Origin: Alphaproteobacteria bacterium
GTDB lineage: Bacteria; Pseudomonadota; Alphaproteobacteria; UBA9219; RFNS01
Length of the DNA: 64,000 bases
Reading direction: 5' to 3'
Assembly: GCA_037200005.1 (NCBI GenBank)
Contig: JBBCGY010000001.1
Span: 825,812 to 889,811, forward strand
A program made the translations under genes and the position numbers. Under the pieces are notes generated by a model. It made no database searches. It had not been told where the DNA came from and worked only from the letters and a program-made list of their open reading frames with translations. Positions 35,107 to 44,619 of this stretch are shown piece by piece. How positions within the stretch are numbered: the stretch's first letter is position 1; every line of letters starts with the position of its first letter.

Positions 35107-37389
35107 TTAATCCACCACAACGCCATGGTCGCGGGCGAAGGCGCGGAGCTTGTGGCGCAGGGAGGGATCGGGGCGCAGGAGTTGGGTCGAGAGATATTCC
35201 TTGAGCGGCGCGACGTTCAGGCTCTGCATCATTCTTTTGACGCGTGTGAATGACGAGGGCGAGAAAGACAGCGCCCTGACGCCGAGGCCGATCAGCGTCA
35301 TGGCTTCGAGCGGCGATCCCGCCATCTCGCCGCAGACGCTAAGCGGCTTGCCCGCCACCGCGCAGCACACCACCAGTTCGCGCAGCATCAGAAGGAAAGC
35401 GGGCGAGAGCGTATCGTAGCGCGCGCTGACGCGGGCATTGCCCCGGTCGGCGGCGAACATATATTGCAGCAGATCGTTCGATCCGACGCACAGGAAATCG
35501 ACATGCGGCAGCAAAGCGGGCAACTGCCAGAGCAGCGCGGGAATTTCCACGATGACGCCGACGGAAAGGCTTGCCGGGCCGACGAGGCCGAGCGCGGCGT
35601 GGCGCTCGCGGGCCTGCGCGAGAATTTCCTTGGCCGCCGTAAGCTCCGCGACCGTGGCGATCATCGGGAACATCAGGTTGAACGGCTTGCCGCCCGACGC
35701 GGCGAGAAGAGCCTCCAACTGCTGGCGCAGGATCGCCGGGCGGTCGAGGCCGATGCGGATCGCGCGCCAGCCGAGAGCCGGATTTTCTTCCTCGCGCAAG
35801 CTCAGGCTCGGCAGCATCTTGTCTCCGCCGATATCGAGCGTGCGAACGGTAAGCTGGCGGCTGCCGGTCATGGAAAACGCGCGGCGGTATATATCGGTCT
35901 GTTGCGCGACGGAGGGATAATCTTCGCGCGTCATGAACGGGATTTCGGTGCGGTACAGCCCGACCCCCGCCGCGCCCGTCGTTTCCAGATGGTCGAAATC
36001 GATGGCGAGGCCGCAATTCAGCAGCAGATCGACCGCGACGCCGTCGGCGGTCATGGAGGGCAATTCGCGCAGTCCCGCCAGTTCGTATTGCCGCTGTTCG
36101 GCGATTTCCCTGTGGCGCGCAAAAGATTCCTGCACGTCCTCGCCGGGGCGGATATAGACGATGCCGCGCTCGCCGTCGATGATCAGCGGATCGAGCGGCT
36201 CCACCCGCGACAGGATGCCGCTGCATTGTCCAATGACGGGTATGTCGAGCGCCTTGGCGATGATGGCGACGTGGCTCGCCATGGTGCCGGTTTCCAGAAC
36301 CAGACCGCGCAATTTCCGCCGGTCGTAATCGAGCAGCTCCGCCGGGCCGAGGCTGCGCGCGATCAGGATGGAATCGTCCGGCAGGGTCGCCGCCGCCGTG
36401 GCGGCGCGGCCCGTCAGATGTTGAAGTAATCGGTCGACCAGATCGTCGAAATCGGCCAGCTTCTCCCGGATCATGGGATCGGCGACCTGGCCGAAGCGGG
36501 CGCGGTAATCGTTTTGCACCTTTTGCACAGCGGCTTCCGCGGTCAAGCCCTGATGGATCGCGTCTTCGAGTTTTCCTACCCAGCCGCGGTCGGCGGCCAG
36601 GATGCGATAGGCATCCAGGATGTCGCTGGTGTCGCCATGCGCGCCGAATTGCGGCATCGCCATCATGCTGTCGATTTCCTCCAGCAGGCCGCCGAGCGCT
36701 TCATGAAGCCTTTTGCGCTCATGCTCGCTGTCTTCGGCGACCATTTCGCGCAGCGTGATCTGCGGGCGATGCAGAACCGCGTAGCCCGCCGCCAGCCCGC
36801 CATTCAGGCTGAGGCCCTCGGCGCGGTTGGGGCGCAGGGAAGGATCGCCTACTGGGGAAATTTCGTTGACCGGCACCAGCTCGTCCTGCGCGATCATCTC
36901 GGCGACGATCATGGCGACGGTTTCGAGCAGTTCGATCTCGTCCTCGGCGTAATGCCGTTTTTCCTTATGCTGGATCGCCAGCACGCCGCGCACCTTGCCG
37001 CCGCGCAGGATCGGCACGCCCATCATCGACGTAAAGGCCTCTTCGCCGGTTTCCGGGCGATAGACGAAGCTCGGATGCGATTGGGCGTTGGCGAGCGCGA
37101 GCGGCTTCGCCTGCGCCGCGATCTCGCCGATGACGCCCTCGCCGCTGCGCAGCTTGGTGACGCGCACCGCTTCCTGCCGCAAGCCGTGCGTGGCGAACAG
37201 TTCCAGAACCTCGCCCGCGCGCATGACATAGCAGGAGCAGACATCCGCGCCGAGCTCGGCGGCGATCAGCGTGACGATTTTATGCAGACGCTTAGGAGCC
37301 GTGCCGCCTCCGGCCATGACATCGCGCAGCCTTTTAAGCAGGCGGCGGGAGGAAACTTCCTGCGGTATGATATGATGCACCGCTGTCAC
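35107..37389 (-). CDS. ptsP: Nitrogen PTS enzyme I (phosphoenolpyruvate-protein phosphotransferase)
   Basis: EI-Ntr (760 residues) passes phosphate from PEP to NPr, the start of the nitrogen-type PTS that regulates nitrogen, potassium and stress responses. An N-terminal GAF domain (~20-165: FTSMMGVPILRGGKVRGVLA) is followed by the NPr-interacting domain. The phosphohistidine domain has His in ETGTMASHVAIIAKALDIPV. The C-terminal PEP-binding barrel includes LTVRTLDIGGDKMLPSL and DFLCVGSNDLLQYMFAADRG. It follows lysC and the nitronate monooxygenase-like gene; lysC-ptsP neighbourhood is common in alphaproteobacteria. Confidence 0.96.
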   Translation of the reverse strand: MTAVHHIIPQEVSSRRLLKRLRDVMAGGGTAPKRLHKIVTLIAAELGADVCSCYVMRAGEVLELFATHGLRQEAVRVTKLRSGEGVIGEIAAQAKPLALANAQSHPSFVYRPETGEEAFTSMMGVPILRGGKVRGVLAIQHKEKRHYAEDEIELLETVAMIVAEMIAQDELVPVNEISPVGDPSLRPNRAEGLSLNGGLAAGYAVLHRPQITLREMVAEDSEHERKRLHEALGGLLEEIDSMMAMPQFGAHGDTSDILDAYRILAADRGWVGKLEDAIHQGLTAEAAVQKVQNDYRARFGQVADPMIREKLADFDDLVDRLLQHLTGRAATAAATLPDDSILIARSLGPAELLDYDRRKLRGLVLETGTMASHVAIIAKALDIPVIGQCSGILSRVEPLDPLIIDGERGIVYIRPGEDVQESFARHREIAEQRQYELAGLRELPSMTADGVAVDLLLNCGLAIDFDHLETTGAAGVGLYRTEIPFMTREDYPSVAQQTDIYRRAFSMTGSRQLTVRTLDIGGDKMLPSLSLREEENPALGWRAIRIGLDRPAILRQQLEALLAASGGKPFNLMFPMIATVAELTAAKEILAQARERHAALGLVGPASLSVGVIVEIPALLWQLPALLPHVDFLCVGSNDLLQYMFAADRGNARVSARYDTLSPAFLLMLRELVVCCAVAGKPLSVCGEMAGSPLEAMTLIGLGVRALSFSPSSFTRVKRMMQSLNVAPLKEYLSTQLLRPDPSLRHKLRAFARDHGVVVD

Positions 37390-37398
37390 TGCGTTCTC

Positions 37399-38412
37399 CT
37401 ACGAATGGCGATCGGCCAATGCCGCTTCCGCCTGAGCCACCAGCTCAGCGATGATTTCGCCGGCCGGCTGTTCCTTCGTGACCATGCCCACGCTTTGTCC
37501 CGCCATGACCGACCCGTATTCGACATCGCCGTCAATGACGGCGCGGCGCAGCGCGCCCGCCCAGAAATGCTCGATCTCCAGCTGCGCTTCTTCCTTGGTA
37601 AGCTTGCCAGCGTCGCATAGAGCGATGACTTCGCGTTGTTTTTCCATAAATTTCTTGCCGCCTTCGTTGGCGATGGCGCGCACGGGGATAACCGGAAAAC
37701 GCGGATCGAGCTGCACCGAAGGCAAGGCCTCGCGGGCGGCGGCGCGGATGAAGGTCTGCTTGAATTTCGGATGGGCGACGGATTCAGTCGCGCAGACGAA
37801 GCGCGTGCCGAGCTGTACGCCCGCCGCGCCGACTTCGAGATAGGCGATGATCGCTTCGCCGCGCCCGATGCCACCCGCGACGAAGACCGGCACCTCGCGG
37901 ATCGCGGGCAGGATTTCCTGCGCCAGCACCGACGTGGTCACGGGGCCGATATGGCCGCCCGCTTCCATGCCTTCGATCACCAGCGCGTCGGCCCCCATCT
38001 TGACCAGGCGCTTGCCGAGCGAAACCGCCGGGGCGAAGCAAACCGCTTTGCGGCCCGCGTCCTTGATCTTCTTGATCGCCGCCGCGGAAGGCACGCCGCC
38101 CGCCAGCACGATATGGCCCACATTCTCGGCGATGCATACGTCGATCAGCGCGTCGAGCTGCGGATGCATGGTGATGAGATTGACGCCGAAGGGTTTAGAC
38201 GTCAGCGCCTGCGTGGCGCGGATTTCGGCTCTCAGGATTTCGGCGGGCATGGAGCCGGAGGCGATGACGCCGAAGCCGCCGGCGTTGGAAATCGCCGCGA
38301 CCAGATTGCGCTCGGAAACCCAGGTCATCGCGCCGCCCATGATCGCCGCCGGAGAGCCGAGAAATTCGCTGCCGCGTTTCCATAACGCCGTCAATGCGGG
38401 GCTGAAGCTCAT
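37399..38412 (-). CDS. Nitronate monooxygenase / FabK-like FMN enzyme
   Basis: An NMO (2-nitropropane dioxygenase)-family TIM barrel of 337 residues. FMN-binding features are FLGSPAAIMGGAMTWVSERN, SNAGGFGVIASGSM, and GGIGRGEAIIAYLEVGAAGV with QLGTRFV. The active-site His of NMOs may be in EGMEAGGHIGPVTT. Family members oxidise nitronates or act as enoyl reductases; the role here is unknown. The start overlaps the lysC stop by four bases, so it is coupled to lysC. The ptsP start lies 9 bases downstream. Confidence 0.88.
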   Translation of the reverse strand: MSFSPALTALWKRGSEFLGSPAAIMGGAMTWVSERNLVAAISNAGGFGVIASGSMPAEILRAEIRATQALTSKPFGVNLITMHPQLDALIDVCIAENVGHIVLAGGVPSAAAIKKIKDAGRKAVCFAPAVSLGKRLVKMGADALVIEGMEAGGHIGPVTTSVLAQEILPAIREVPVFVAGGIGRGEAIIAYLEVGAAGVQLGTRFVCATESVAHPKFKQTFIRAAAREALPSVQLDPRFPVIPVRAIANEGGKKFMEKQREVIALCDAGKLTKEEAQLEIEHFWAGALRRAVIDGDVEYGSVMAGQSVGMVTKEQPAGEIIAELVAQAEAALADRHS

Positions 38413-39644
38413 GCGCCGTCCAATCCATAGGCGGTGTGCAGGCTGCGGACCGCGAGTTCCATGTAATCCTCGGCGATCAGCACGCTGGTCTTGATTTCCG
38501 ATGTCGAGATGACCTGGATGTTGATGCCTTTCTCGGCGAGCGTGCGGAACATGGTGGCCGCGACTCCCGCATGGCTGCGCATGCCCAGGCCGACGATCGA
38601 GATCTTGACGACATGCGGGTCGGTAAGCATCCGAACATAGCCGATTTCCCGCTGCTGCCCGGTCAGGATTTCCACCGTGCGCGCGAGATCGGATTTGGTG
38701 ACGCTGAAGGTCATGTCGGTGGCCTTGCTGTCGTTCGACGCCGTCTGCACGATCATATCGACATTGACTCCGGCCTCGGCCAGCGGGCTGAAGATCGCGG
38801 CTGCCATGCCCGGCCGGTCGGGAATATCGGTCAGGGCGATTTTGGCCTCGTTGCGGCTGTGCGCGATTCCGGTGACCAGTTGAGATTCCATACTCACATC
38901 CTCATTGGTTAAAAGCGTTCCGGGCAGATCGCTGCCCGTGTCATCGGCGAAGGCGGACAGCACTTGCACCGGCACGCGGTAGCGCATCGCGAGTTCCACC
39001 GAGCGGGTTTGCAAGACCTTGGCTCCCAGCGACGCCAATTCAAGCATTTCCTCGAAGCTGATGCGACGCAATTTGCGCGCATGAGCGACGATTCGAGGAT
39101 CGGAAGTATAAACGCCGTCCACATCCGTATATATGTCACAGCGGTCGGCCTTGAGCGCGGCAGCAAGCGCGACGGCCGAAGTGTCGGAGCCGCCCCGCCC
39201 GAGCGTGGTCACGCGGCCCTGCGGCGTCACGCCCTGGAATCCGGCCATCACCGGAATTTCGCCGTCCTCGATATGCGCCAGCAGGCGCTCGGCGGCGATA
39301 TTCTCGATCCGCGCCCGCCCATGGCTTCCGTCGCTGGTGAGGGGGATTTGCCAGCCTTGCCAGGCGCGGGCGCGCAATCCGCGCTGCTGGAGCGCCAGCG
39401 CCATCAGGCCGCTCGATACTTGTTCGCCGCTTGCGATCACCACGTCGCTTTCCTCGGGATCGGCGAGGGGGGATATGGCATGGCACAGGCCGATCAGGCG
39501 GTCGGTTTCCCCCGACATCGCCGACACCACGACGGCGACCCTATGTCCCTGTTTGGCTTCCGCCGCAATTTTAGCCGCCGCGTGCTTGATGCGTTCGATC
39601 GTGCCGACGGAGGTGCCTCCGAATTTAGCAACCAATAAAGCCAT
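38409..39644 (-). CDS. lysC: Aspartate kinase
   Basis: Class II aspartate kinase of 411 residues, the first step of the lysine, threonine, methionine and diaminopimelate pathways. The kinase domain starts LVAKFGGTSVGTIERIKHAA and includes RGGSDTSAVALAAALKADRC. Two ACT domains (~265-400, such as ALTDIPDRPGMAAAIFSPLA and SIVGLGMRSHAGVAATMF) imply feedback control by lysine and/or threonine. It is the first gene of the minus-strand run lysC, NMO-like, ptsP, and is divergent from ubiG. Confidence 0.97.
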   Translation of the reverse strand: MALLVAKFGGTSVGTIERIKHAAAKIAAEAKQGHRVAVVVSAMSGETDRLIGLCHAISPLADPEESDVVIASGEQVSSGLMALALQQRGLRARAWQGWQIPLTSDGSHGRARIENIAAERLLAHIEDGEIPVMAGFQGVTPQGRVTTLGRGGSDTSAVALAAALKADRCDIYTDVDGVYTSDPRIVAHARKLRRISFEEMLELASLGAKVLQTRSVELAMRYRVPVQVLSAFADDTGSDLPGTLLTNEDVSMESQLVTGIAHSRNEAKIALTDIPDRPGMAAAIFSPLAEAGVNVDMIVQTASNDSKATDMTFSVTKSDLARTVEILTGQQREIGYVRMLTDPHVVKISIVGLGMRSHAGVAATMFRTLAEKGINIQVISTSEIKTSVLIAEDYMELAVRSLHTAYGLDGA

Positions 39645-39688
39645 TTTGCTCGCCGCCCTCTAATAAGCTAGGCTCTTTTTAGGCAAGT

Positions 39689-40471
39689 ATGAAAGCATTG
39701 TCCATGCCAAGAAAAACCGCCTCTCACAAGGTTTCGCGACCGGCTTCCGCCTTGCGGGAAGAAGTTGCCAAATTCGATGCCTTAGCCGCGTCCTGGTGGG
39801 ACGAAGACGGGCCTATGCAGCCCCTGCACCGGGTCAACCCGGCGCGGCTTGAATTCATCCGCGAGGCGGTGGCGGGGCATGTTAACCTCGATCCGGCGCG
39901 GCGGCAGCCCTATAAGGGCCTGTCTTTCCTCGATCTGGGCTGCGGCGGCGGGATACTGGCGGAGCCTTTGGCGCGGCTGGGCGCGGCGGTTACCGGCGTG
40001 GACGCGGCGCCGGAAGCTATTCGCGCGGCGCGCGCCCATGCGGCGGGGGCGGGGCTTCGGGTCGATTACCGTCAGGGAAGCGCCGAGCAACTGCGCGCCG
40101 CCGGGGAAAAATTCTCCTGCGTGTGCGCGCTGGAGATCATCGAGCATGTCGCCGATCCGGCGGAATTTCTGCGCGACGTGACGCACCTTGTCGCGCCGGG
40201 CGGACTATTGATTGTCTCCACGCTGAACCGCACCGCCAAAAGCCTGGTTCTGGGAATTGGCGCGGCGGAGTATCTGCTCGGCTGGGTGCCGCGCGGCACG
40301 CATGACTGGCGGAAATTCGTCAAGCCGTCGGAGCTTGGCGCGATGCTGCGCTCTGACGGTTTCGGCGTGAAGAAAATCTCCGGCCTCGTCTTCGATCCGC
40401 TCAAGGATATTTTCCGGCTGGATGAACGCGATGTCGCGGTGAATTATCTGGTGGCGGCGGCAGAAAATTGA
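39689..40471 (+). CDS. ubiG: Ubiquinone biosynthesis O-methyltransferase
   Basis: UbiG performs both O-methylations in ubiquinone synthesis. The N-terminal signature EVAKFDALAASWWDEDGPMQ and PLHRVNPARLEFI is diagnostic. SAM motif I is LSFLDLGCGGGILAEPLARL; the membrane-associating segment is near LGWVPRGTHDWRKFVKPSEL. The frame gives 260 residues; the ATG at 39704 (MPRKTAS) would give 255. Divergence from lysC is a common alphaproteobacterial layout. Confidence 0.96.
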   Translation: MKALSMPRKTASHKVSRPASALREEVAKFDALAASWWDEDGPMQPLHRVNPARLEFIREAVAGHVNLDPARRQPYKGLSFLDLGCGGGILAEPLARLGAAVTGVDAAPEAIRAARAHAAGAGLRVDYRQGSAEQLRAAGEKFSCVCALEIIEHVADPAEFLRDVTHLVAPGGLLIVSTLNRTAKSLVLGIGAAEYLLGWVPRGTHDWRKFVKPSELGAMLRSDGFGVKKISGLVFDPLKDIFRLDERDVAVNYLVAAAEN

Positions 40472-40517
40472 GCTTCTAGAGCAGGATATGATAAAGCGGA
40501 ATCGTTTTTGCCGCTGG

Positions 40518-40570
40518 CGTCATTCCCGACGCCGTACCTTTGTTTTTTATTGAAGAAAACGAGAATGACG
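40518..40570. repeat. Palindromic intergenic repeat
   Basis: The arms CGTCATTC (40518-40525) and GAATGACG (40563-40570) are perfect complements around a 37-base loop. They belong to the TCATTC / GAATGA type seen at 4316 and 48101. It lies between the convergent ubiG and the membrane-protein gene. Confidence 0.55.
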
Positions 40571-40594
40571 ACTCTACTTCAACCTATCAGGCCC

Positions 40595-41263
40595 TCATGC
40601 CGAACCACTACGATTCATCAGCTGATCTTTGAGTTTAGAATGACGTCGCCATGCAATAGTTGCCGCAAGCAAACTGCAAAGCAATGTCCAATAAGCCAAA
40701 TAAAGCGCAGTCGCCCATGATGCAAAAGGATCTTTGACGGCAATCAAGGCCAATAACATGGCCGTGGCGCTGATAAGCGGGGAGAGTAAAGAATCCTCCC
40801 ACGGAAGGTTATAGGCTTTGCGCAGCCCGGGAAGAATGCCGAGGCCCTCTACAACAGCCAAAAACAAAATTGCGGCGCGCGGGCTTTCGGTCAGCCACCA
40901 CAGTGGCATGACTAGCAAAGAGAGACCGAGCATAACGGCATCAATAGGTTTAATATATTCCACACCACGCCGGATTGTCAGAACCAGCATCACTAGGTAG
41001 AGGGGCGCGGGAATCCCCATTCGCAACCCTGCCGCTATGTCTCCCTCACCATACATGCCCAACGCAACGCTGATAGTGACGAGAAAATAGACAATGAGCG
41101 TAAACGCATGCGGCCTGATGCGCTTAAGGCAGGTAAGAGTCACATAATAGCAGTGGTTTGCCAAAACGATTGCAACTGAAATCATCCCCAAGCTAAATCG
41201 CAGATTTTCGGAAAAGCCTTGCTGCACGAAACCATGATACCATAATGCGAAATCGGGTGTCAT
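40595..41263 (-). CDS. Multi-spanning membrane protein of unknown function
   Basis: A 222-residue protein with six or seven hydrophobic segments, including LGMISVAIVLANHCYYVTL, FTLIVYFLVTISVALGMYG, MLGLSLLVMPLWWL and WATALYLAYWTLLCSLLAAT. No family is recognised. The ATG at 41263 lies four bases after the nit stop, so it is the last gene of the comF-to-nit run. A GTG at 41278 would overlap nit and is less likely. Base composition is a little AT-richer than its neighbours. Confidence 0.75.
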   Translation of the reverse strand: MTPDFALWYHGFVQQGFSENLRFSLGMISVAIVLANHCYYVTLTCLKRIRPHAFTLIVYFLVTISVALGMYGEGDIAAGLRMGIPAPLYLVMLVLTIRRGVEYIKPIDAVMLGLSLLVMPLWWLTESPRAAILFLAVVEGLGILPGLRKAYNLPWEDSLLSPLISATAMLLALIAVKDPFASWATALYLAYWTLLCSLLAATIAWRRHSKLKDQLMNRSGSA

Positions 41264-41267
41264 TTTC

Positions 41268-42101
41268 CTAACCCCCACTCACTCCCGCATAATCCCGGTC
41301 ATGCTTCAGGCTCGGCAGCATTTGCCGCACGCGGGCGACTTCATCGAGGTCGAGATCGGCATAGATGATCGCGGGATTATCGCCCGCTTCGGCGATGATC
41401 GCGCCCCATGGATCGACGATCAGGCTGTGGCCGAAGGTCTTGCGGTTGGCCTCATGGGTGCCGCATTGGCCGGGCGCGAGGATATAGCAGCCGGTTTCTA
41501 TCGCCCGCGCGCGCAACAGAACATGCCAGTGCGCCTGTCCCGTCGGAACGGTGAAGGCGGCGGGAACGGCGATGATCTCCGCGCCCGCCTTGGCCAGATC
41601 GCGGTATAAATGCCCGAAGCGCAGATCGTAGCAAATCGTCATGCCGATTTTCGCCAGCGGCGTATCGGCGAGAACCGCGCGGCCGCCCGGCGCGACCTTT
41701 TCGGATTCGCGGTATTGCTCGCCGCTCGCCAGCACGGCGTCGAACAGATGAATTTTATCGTAATGCGCCGCGACATCGCCCTGCGGGCCGAAGAGACAGG
41801 AGCGGTTGTAGTTCTTGCCGTCGTCGCGCCTGACGGTCAGGCTGCCCGCCAGAATCCAGGCATCGAGCTTTTTGGCCTGCGCTGCGAAAAAGGGCATGGC
41901 GCCTTCCGCTTCGGGATCCGCCGGGCGGGGCGCCTGCCCGACGACATGCGCGCCGAGCGCGGTGCAGTTTTCCGGCAACGCGATAAGCTGCGCGCCGTTT
42001 TTCCTGGCTTCGGCGAGCATCGGCTCGATCATCGCGAGATTGGCCGCGACGTCAGGCGTGGCGGTTATCTGGACGCAGGCGGCGCGGACGATGCGGCTCA
42101 T
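41268..42101 (-). CDS. Carbon-nitrogen hydrolase, Nit1-type (deaminated glutathione amidase-like)
   Basis: A nitrilase-superfamily amidase of 277 residues with the full catalytic triad: Glu44 in ALPENCTALG, Lys116 in HYDKIHLFDA and Cys157 in GMTICYDLRFGHLY. Nit1-type proteins hydrolyse deaminated glutathione, a metabolite-repair reaction, and in alphaproteobacteria the gene often follows grxC, as here. The start overlaps the grxC stop by four bases. Confidence 0.93.
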   Translation of the reverse strand: MSRIVRAACVQITATPDVAANLAMIEPMLAEARKNGAQLIALPENCTALGAHVVGQAPRPADPEAEGAMPFFAAQAKKLDAWILAGSLTVRRDDGKNYNRSCLFGPQGDVAAHYDKIHLFDAVLASGEQYRESEKVAPGGRAVLADTPLAKIGMTICYDLRFGHLYRDLAKAGAEIIAVPAAFTVPTGQAHWHVLLRARAIETGCYILAPGQCGTHEANRKTFGHSLIVDPWGAIIAEAGDNPAIIYADLDLDEVARVRQMLPSLKHDRDYAGVSGG

Positions 42102-42355
42102 GCGCTCAGCATCGCGTCGAGTTTGCCCTCGGCGTCGAGCGCGTAAAGATCATCGCAGCCCCCGACATGAAAATCGCCGATGAAAATCTGCGGAATGGTT
42201 TGCCGACCGCCGCTTTTGGCGATCATGTCCTCGCGCACGGCGTCGCTGGTGCGGATATTGATTTCCTCATAGGCCGCGCCCTTTTTCTTGAGCAGCGCCT
42301 TGGCGCGGTCGCAATAGGGGCAGCCGGGGCCGGAATAGACGGTGATTTTCTTCAT
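42098..42355 (-). CDS. grxC: Glutaredoxin 3
   Basis: A dithiol glutaredoxin of 85 residues with active site CPYC at 12-15, the cis-Pro in GRQTIPQIFI and the GSH-binding GGCDDLYAL. It reduces disulfides and glutathione mixed disulfides. It is coupled to the downstream nit gene. In many relatives it directly follows comF; here two additional genes stand between. Confidence 0.96.
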   Translation of the reverse strand: MKKITVYSGPGCPYCDRAKALLKKKGAAYEEINIRTSDAVREDMIAKSGGRQTIPQIFIGDFHVGGCDDLYALDAEGKLDAMLSA

Positions 42356-42366
42356 GGGCTTTAATC

Positions 42367-42591
42367 CTAATCCAAGCCGTTTTTGTCATTATTGATTTTA
42401 TCGGTGGCCTTATCTTCTTTTATAAAGAAGCTGAACGCATAGACGATGATAAAGACGGCGATATCCGTAACCATGATTTTAGAAAATATTTCATGGCTCC
42501 AGACCTGGAACCATAGCTGTATCAAATACAGAAGCACGCCCAGCAGAATAAAGAAGAAGCATGCGGCGCTCGGCAGTTTCATCGATTTCAT
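42367..42591 (-). CDS. Small membrane protein
   Basis: A 74-residue protein with two membrane segments ([20 protein letters not shown] and [17 protein letters not shown]) and a charged C-terminus. The ATG at 42591 overlaps the stop of the YbjQ-family gene (TGATG), so the two are coupled. No family known. Composition is AT-rich compared with comF and grxC, suggesting the pair was inserted into an older comF-grxC operon. Confidence 0.72.
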   Translation of the reverse strand: MKSMKLPSAACFFFILLGVLLYLIQLWFQVWSHEIFSKIMVTDIAVFIIVYAFSFFIKEDKATDKINNDKNGLD

Positions 42592-42944
42592 GGCTTGGCT
42601 CCCGCTTCTTCGATCACGACGGCCGTTCCGTAGCACAGGACTTCGGTGACGCCGCTCATGATTTCCGTCGTGTCGTATCGAACCGAGATCACGGCATTCG
42701 CGCCGTGTTTGTCGGCGTGCTGGCACATGATGTTGTATGCGTCCATGCGCGCTCTTTCGCACAGGTTGGTATAGACCGTGATATTGCCGCCGAATATGGT
42801 CTGCAATCCGGCCATGAATCTGCCGATAATCGACCTCGAACGGACCACGATCCCCCTGACGACGCCGACATTCCGTATTATTCTGTGACCGGCAATTTCA
42901 AGTCCCGACGTGACGGCGAATGGTTTCATGGGGCGATCTTTCAA
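42588..42944 (-). CDS. YbjQ / UPF0145 family protein
   Basis: A 118-residue YbjQ-family protein (heavy-metal-binding domain family PF01906). The pattern is [59 protein letters not shown] and [11 protein letters not shown]. YbjQ proteins form pentamers; the physiological role is poorly known. It is coupled to a small membrane protein, an arrangement that suggests a joint role. The start may be the ATG at 42944 or at 42929. Confidence 0.88.
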   Translation of the reverse strand: MKDRPMKPFAVTSGLEIAGHRIIRNVGVVRGIVVRSRSIIGRFMAGLQTIFGGNITVYTNLCERARMDAYNIMCQHADKHGANAVISVRYDTTEIMSGVTEVLCYGTAVVIEEAGAKP

Positions 42945-43004
42945 AAGAGGCCTTCGATCATAAACCCATTTTACTTAATTTTTTCCTGAAAAGCCAATTT
43001 TGGG

Positions 43005-43763
43005 TCATTCCTTCATTCTTTGCCGCTCCACCCGGGCGAAGGTGAGAACCTTGACGCCCGCCGCGCCATGAGCGGCCAAAACCTTAGCGCATTCCTCGAT
43101 TGTCGCGCCGGTGGTCAGCACGTCGTCGATCAGGCCGACGATCTTGCCTTCGATGGCGGCGCGGTATCGGGGCATGATGGCGAAAGCGCCGCGCACATTC
43201 TTCGCGCGGCTGGTTCTGTTCATCGTGCCTTGCGGCTTGGTGGCGCGGCGGCGGATCAGCAAATCCGGCATGACCGGCAGGCCGGACAGCTTGCCGAGCT
43301 CGTGCGCGAGCAGGGCGGACTGGTTATATTTCCGCGCCAGCAGCCGCCATCGATGCAGCGGCACGGGAGCCAGGAAATCGCATTCCGGCAGAATGTCCGC
43401 CCCCGCCCGGAACATCATCCGCGCCATCGCGGCGGCGGTATGAGTCTGATCGGCATGTTTGAAGCCGAGAACGATATTCCGGCTATGGTCGTCATAGATC
43501 ACGGCGGCGCGCGCTTGCTTGTAGGGCGGGGGATCGGTCAAGCAAAGGGGGCAGGGGAGATCGTCCGTCGCCAGTTCATAAGGCACGCCGCAAACCGGGC
43601 AGCGCGGCGCGGCGATAAAGCTGATGCCTTGCCAGCAGCCAGCGCAGACGCCGCCTTGTTCGGCCACGGCGGTATCGCAGGTCAGGCATAGCGGCGGCAG
43701 CAGCATATCGAGCGCCGCACCGCCGATTTTCCTGAAATGCGAGGTCAATTGTCCTTTATGCAT
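43005..43763 (-). CDS. comF: ComF family phosphoribosyltransferase-like protein
   Basis: ComF of 252 residues (start MHKGQLTSHF at 43763). The N-terminal zinc-finger part has four Cys pairs (CLTC, CAGC, CPVC, CPLC). The C-terminal PRT domain has the PRPP loop VGLIDDVLTTGATIEECAKV. ComF is needed for DNA uptake in transformable bacteria. A longer start at 43784 would overlap the divergent methyltransferase start and is less likely. Confidence 0.92.
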   Translation of the reverse strand: MHKGQLTSHFRKIGGAALDMLLPPLCLTCDTAVAEQGGVCAGCWQGISFIAAPRCPVCGVPYELATDDLPCPLCLTDPPPYKQARAAVIYDDHSRNIVLGFKHADQTHTAAAMARMMFRAGADILPECDFLAPVPLHRWRLLARKYNQSALLAHELGKLSGLPVMPDLLIRRRATKPQGTMNRTSRAKNVRGAFAIMPRYRAAIEGKIVGLIDDVLTTGATIEECAKVLAAHGAAGVKVLTFARVERQRMKE

Positions 43764-43782
43764 AGCGATCCTATTATGGGGC

Positions 43783-44562
43783 ATGAGTCAGGCGGAGTCC
43801 CATAACATTTTCGATCGCGTCTTGCTGCGGCGGCGGCACAAGCGCTTCGCGCCGCAATTCGCCGCGCATGATTTTCTGCACCGGGAAGCCGCTGCGGGGC
43901 TTCTCGAGCGCCGTGCCGATATCAAGCGGCCATTGTCCCGCGTGCTGGCGCTCGGCTATGGGCTGGAGGAAAGCGGTGCCGATGTCGCGGCGTCGCTGGC
44001 GGCGGATGTTCTGCCCGGCGGCGCGACCGCCAGGGTGGTGGCGGATGAGGAATTTCTGCCCTTCGCGCCGCGTAGTTTCGATCTCATCGTCGGCAACCTG
44101 AATTTTCATATGGTCAACGATCTTCCGGGCGCGCTGCTGCAGTGCCGCCATATCCTTGCGCCGGACGGATTGCTGCTGGCCGCCATGCTGGGCGGAGAAA
44201 CGCTGCATCAATTGCGCCATTGCCTCTATGAGGCGGAGCAGGCCGCGACCGGCGGTGTCAGCCCGCGGGTCGCTCCCTTCGCCGAGGCCGCCAGCATGGC
44301 GGGGTTGTTGCAGCGGGCGGGATTTATCCTGCCGGTCGCGGATCGCGAGGTGATCGAGACGCGCTATCCCGACATTCTGGCGCTGATGCGCGAATTGCGC
44401 GGCATGGGGATGGGCAACACGCTGCATGGCCGGATTCGCCATCCGAGCCGCCGCGAGATTTTCGCCCGTGCCGCCGCGCTTTACGCGGAACGCTATCCCG
44501 CCCCGGACGGCGGCGTTTCGGCGAGCTTCGAGATCATTTACCTGCATGGCTGGAATCCTTAA
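43783..44562 (+). CDS. BioC/NDUFAF5-like methyltransferase-fold protein
   Basis: A SAM-fold protein of 259 residues divergent from comF, the position where alphaproteobacteria usually carry this gene. The motif I region is altered (VLALGYGLEESGADVAASLA). Other family parts are FDLIVGNLNFHMVNDLPGAL, GLLLAAMLGGETLHQLRHCL and LMRELRGMGMGNTL. The mitochondrial homologue NDUFAF5 modifies an arginine of a complex I subunit; a complex I role here is inference. Confidence 0.85.
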   Translation: MSQAESHNIFDRVLLRRRHKRFAPQFAAHDFLHREAAAGLLERRADIKRPLSRVLALGYGLEESGADVAASLAADVLPGGATARVVADEEFLPFAPRSFDLIVGNLNFHMVNDLPGALLQCRHILAPDGLLLAAMLGGETLHQLRHCLYEAEQAATGGVSPRVAPFAEAASMAGLLQRAGFILPVADREVIETRYPDILALMRELRGMGMGNTLHGRIRHPSRREIFARAAALYAERYPAPDGGVSASFEIIYLHGWNP

Positions 44563-44619
44563 GCTCTCCTTAAAAGATTATTGCCATAGTTTAGTCCCTT
44601 TCAACCGATAGACGCCGCC

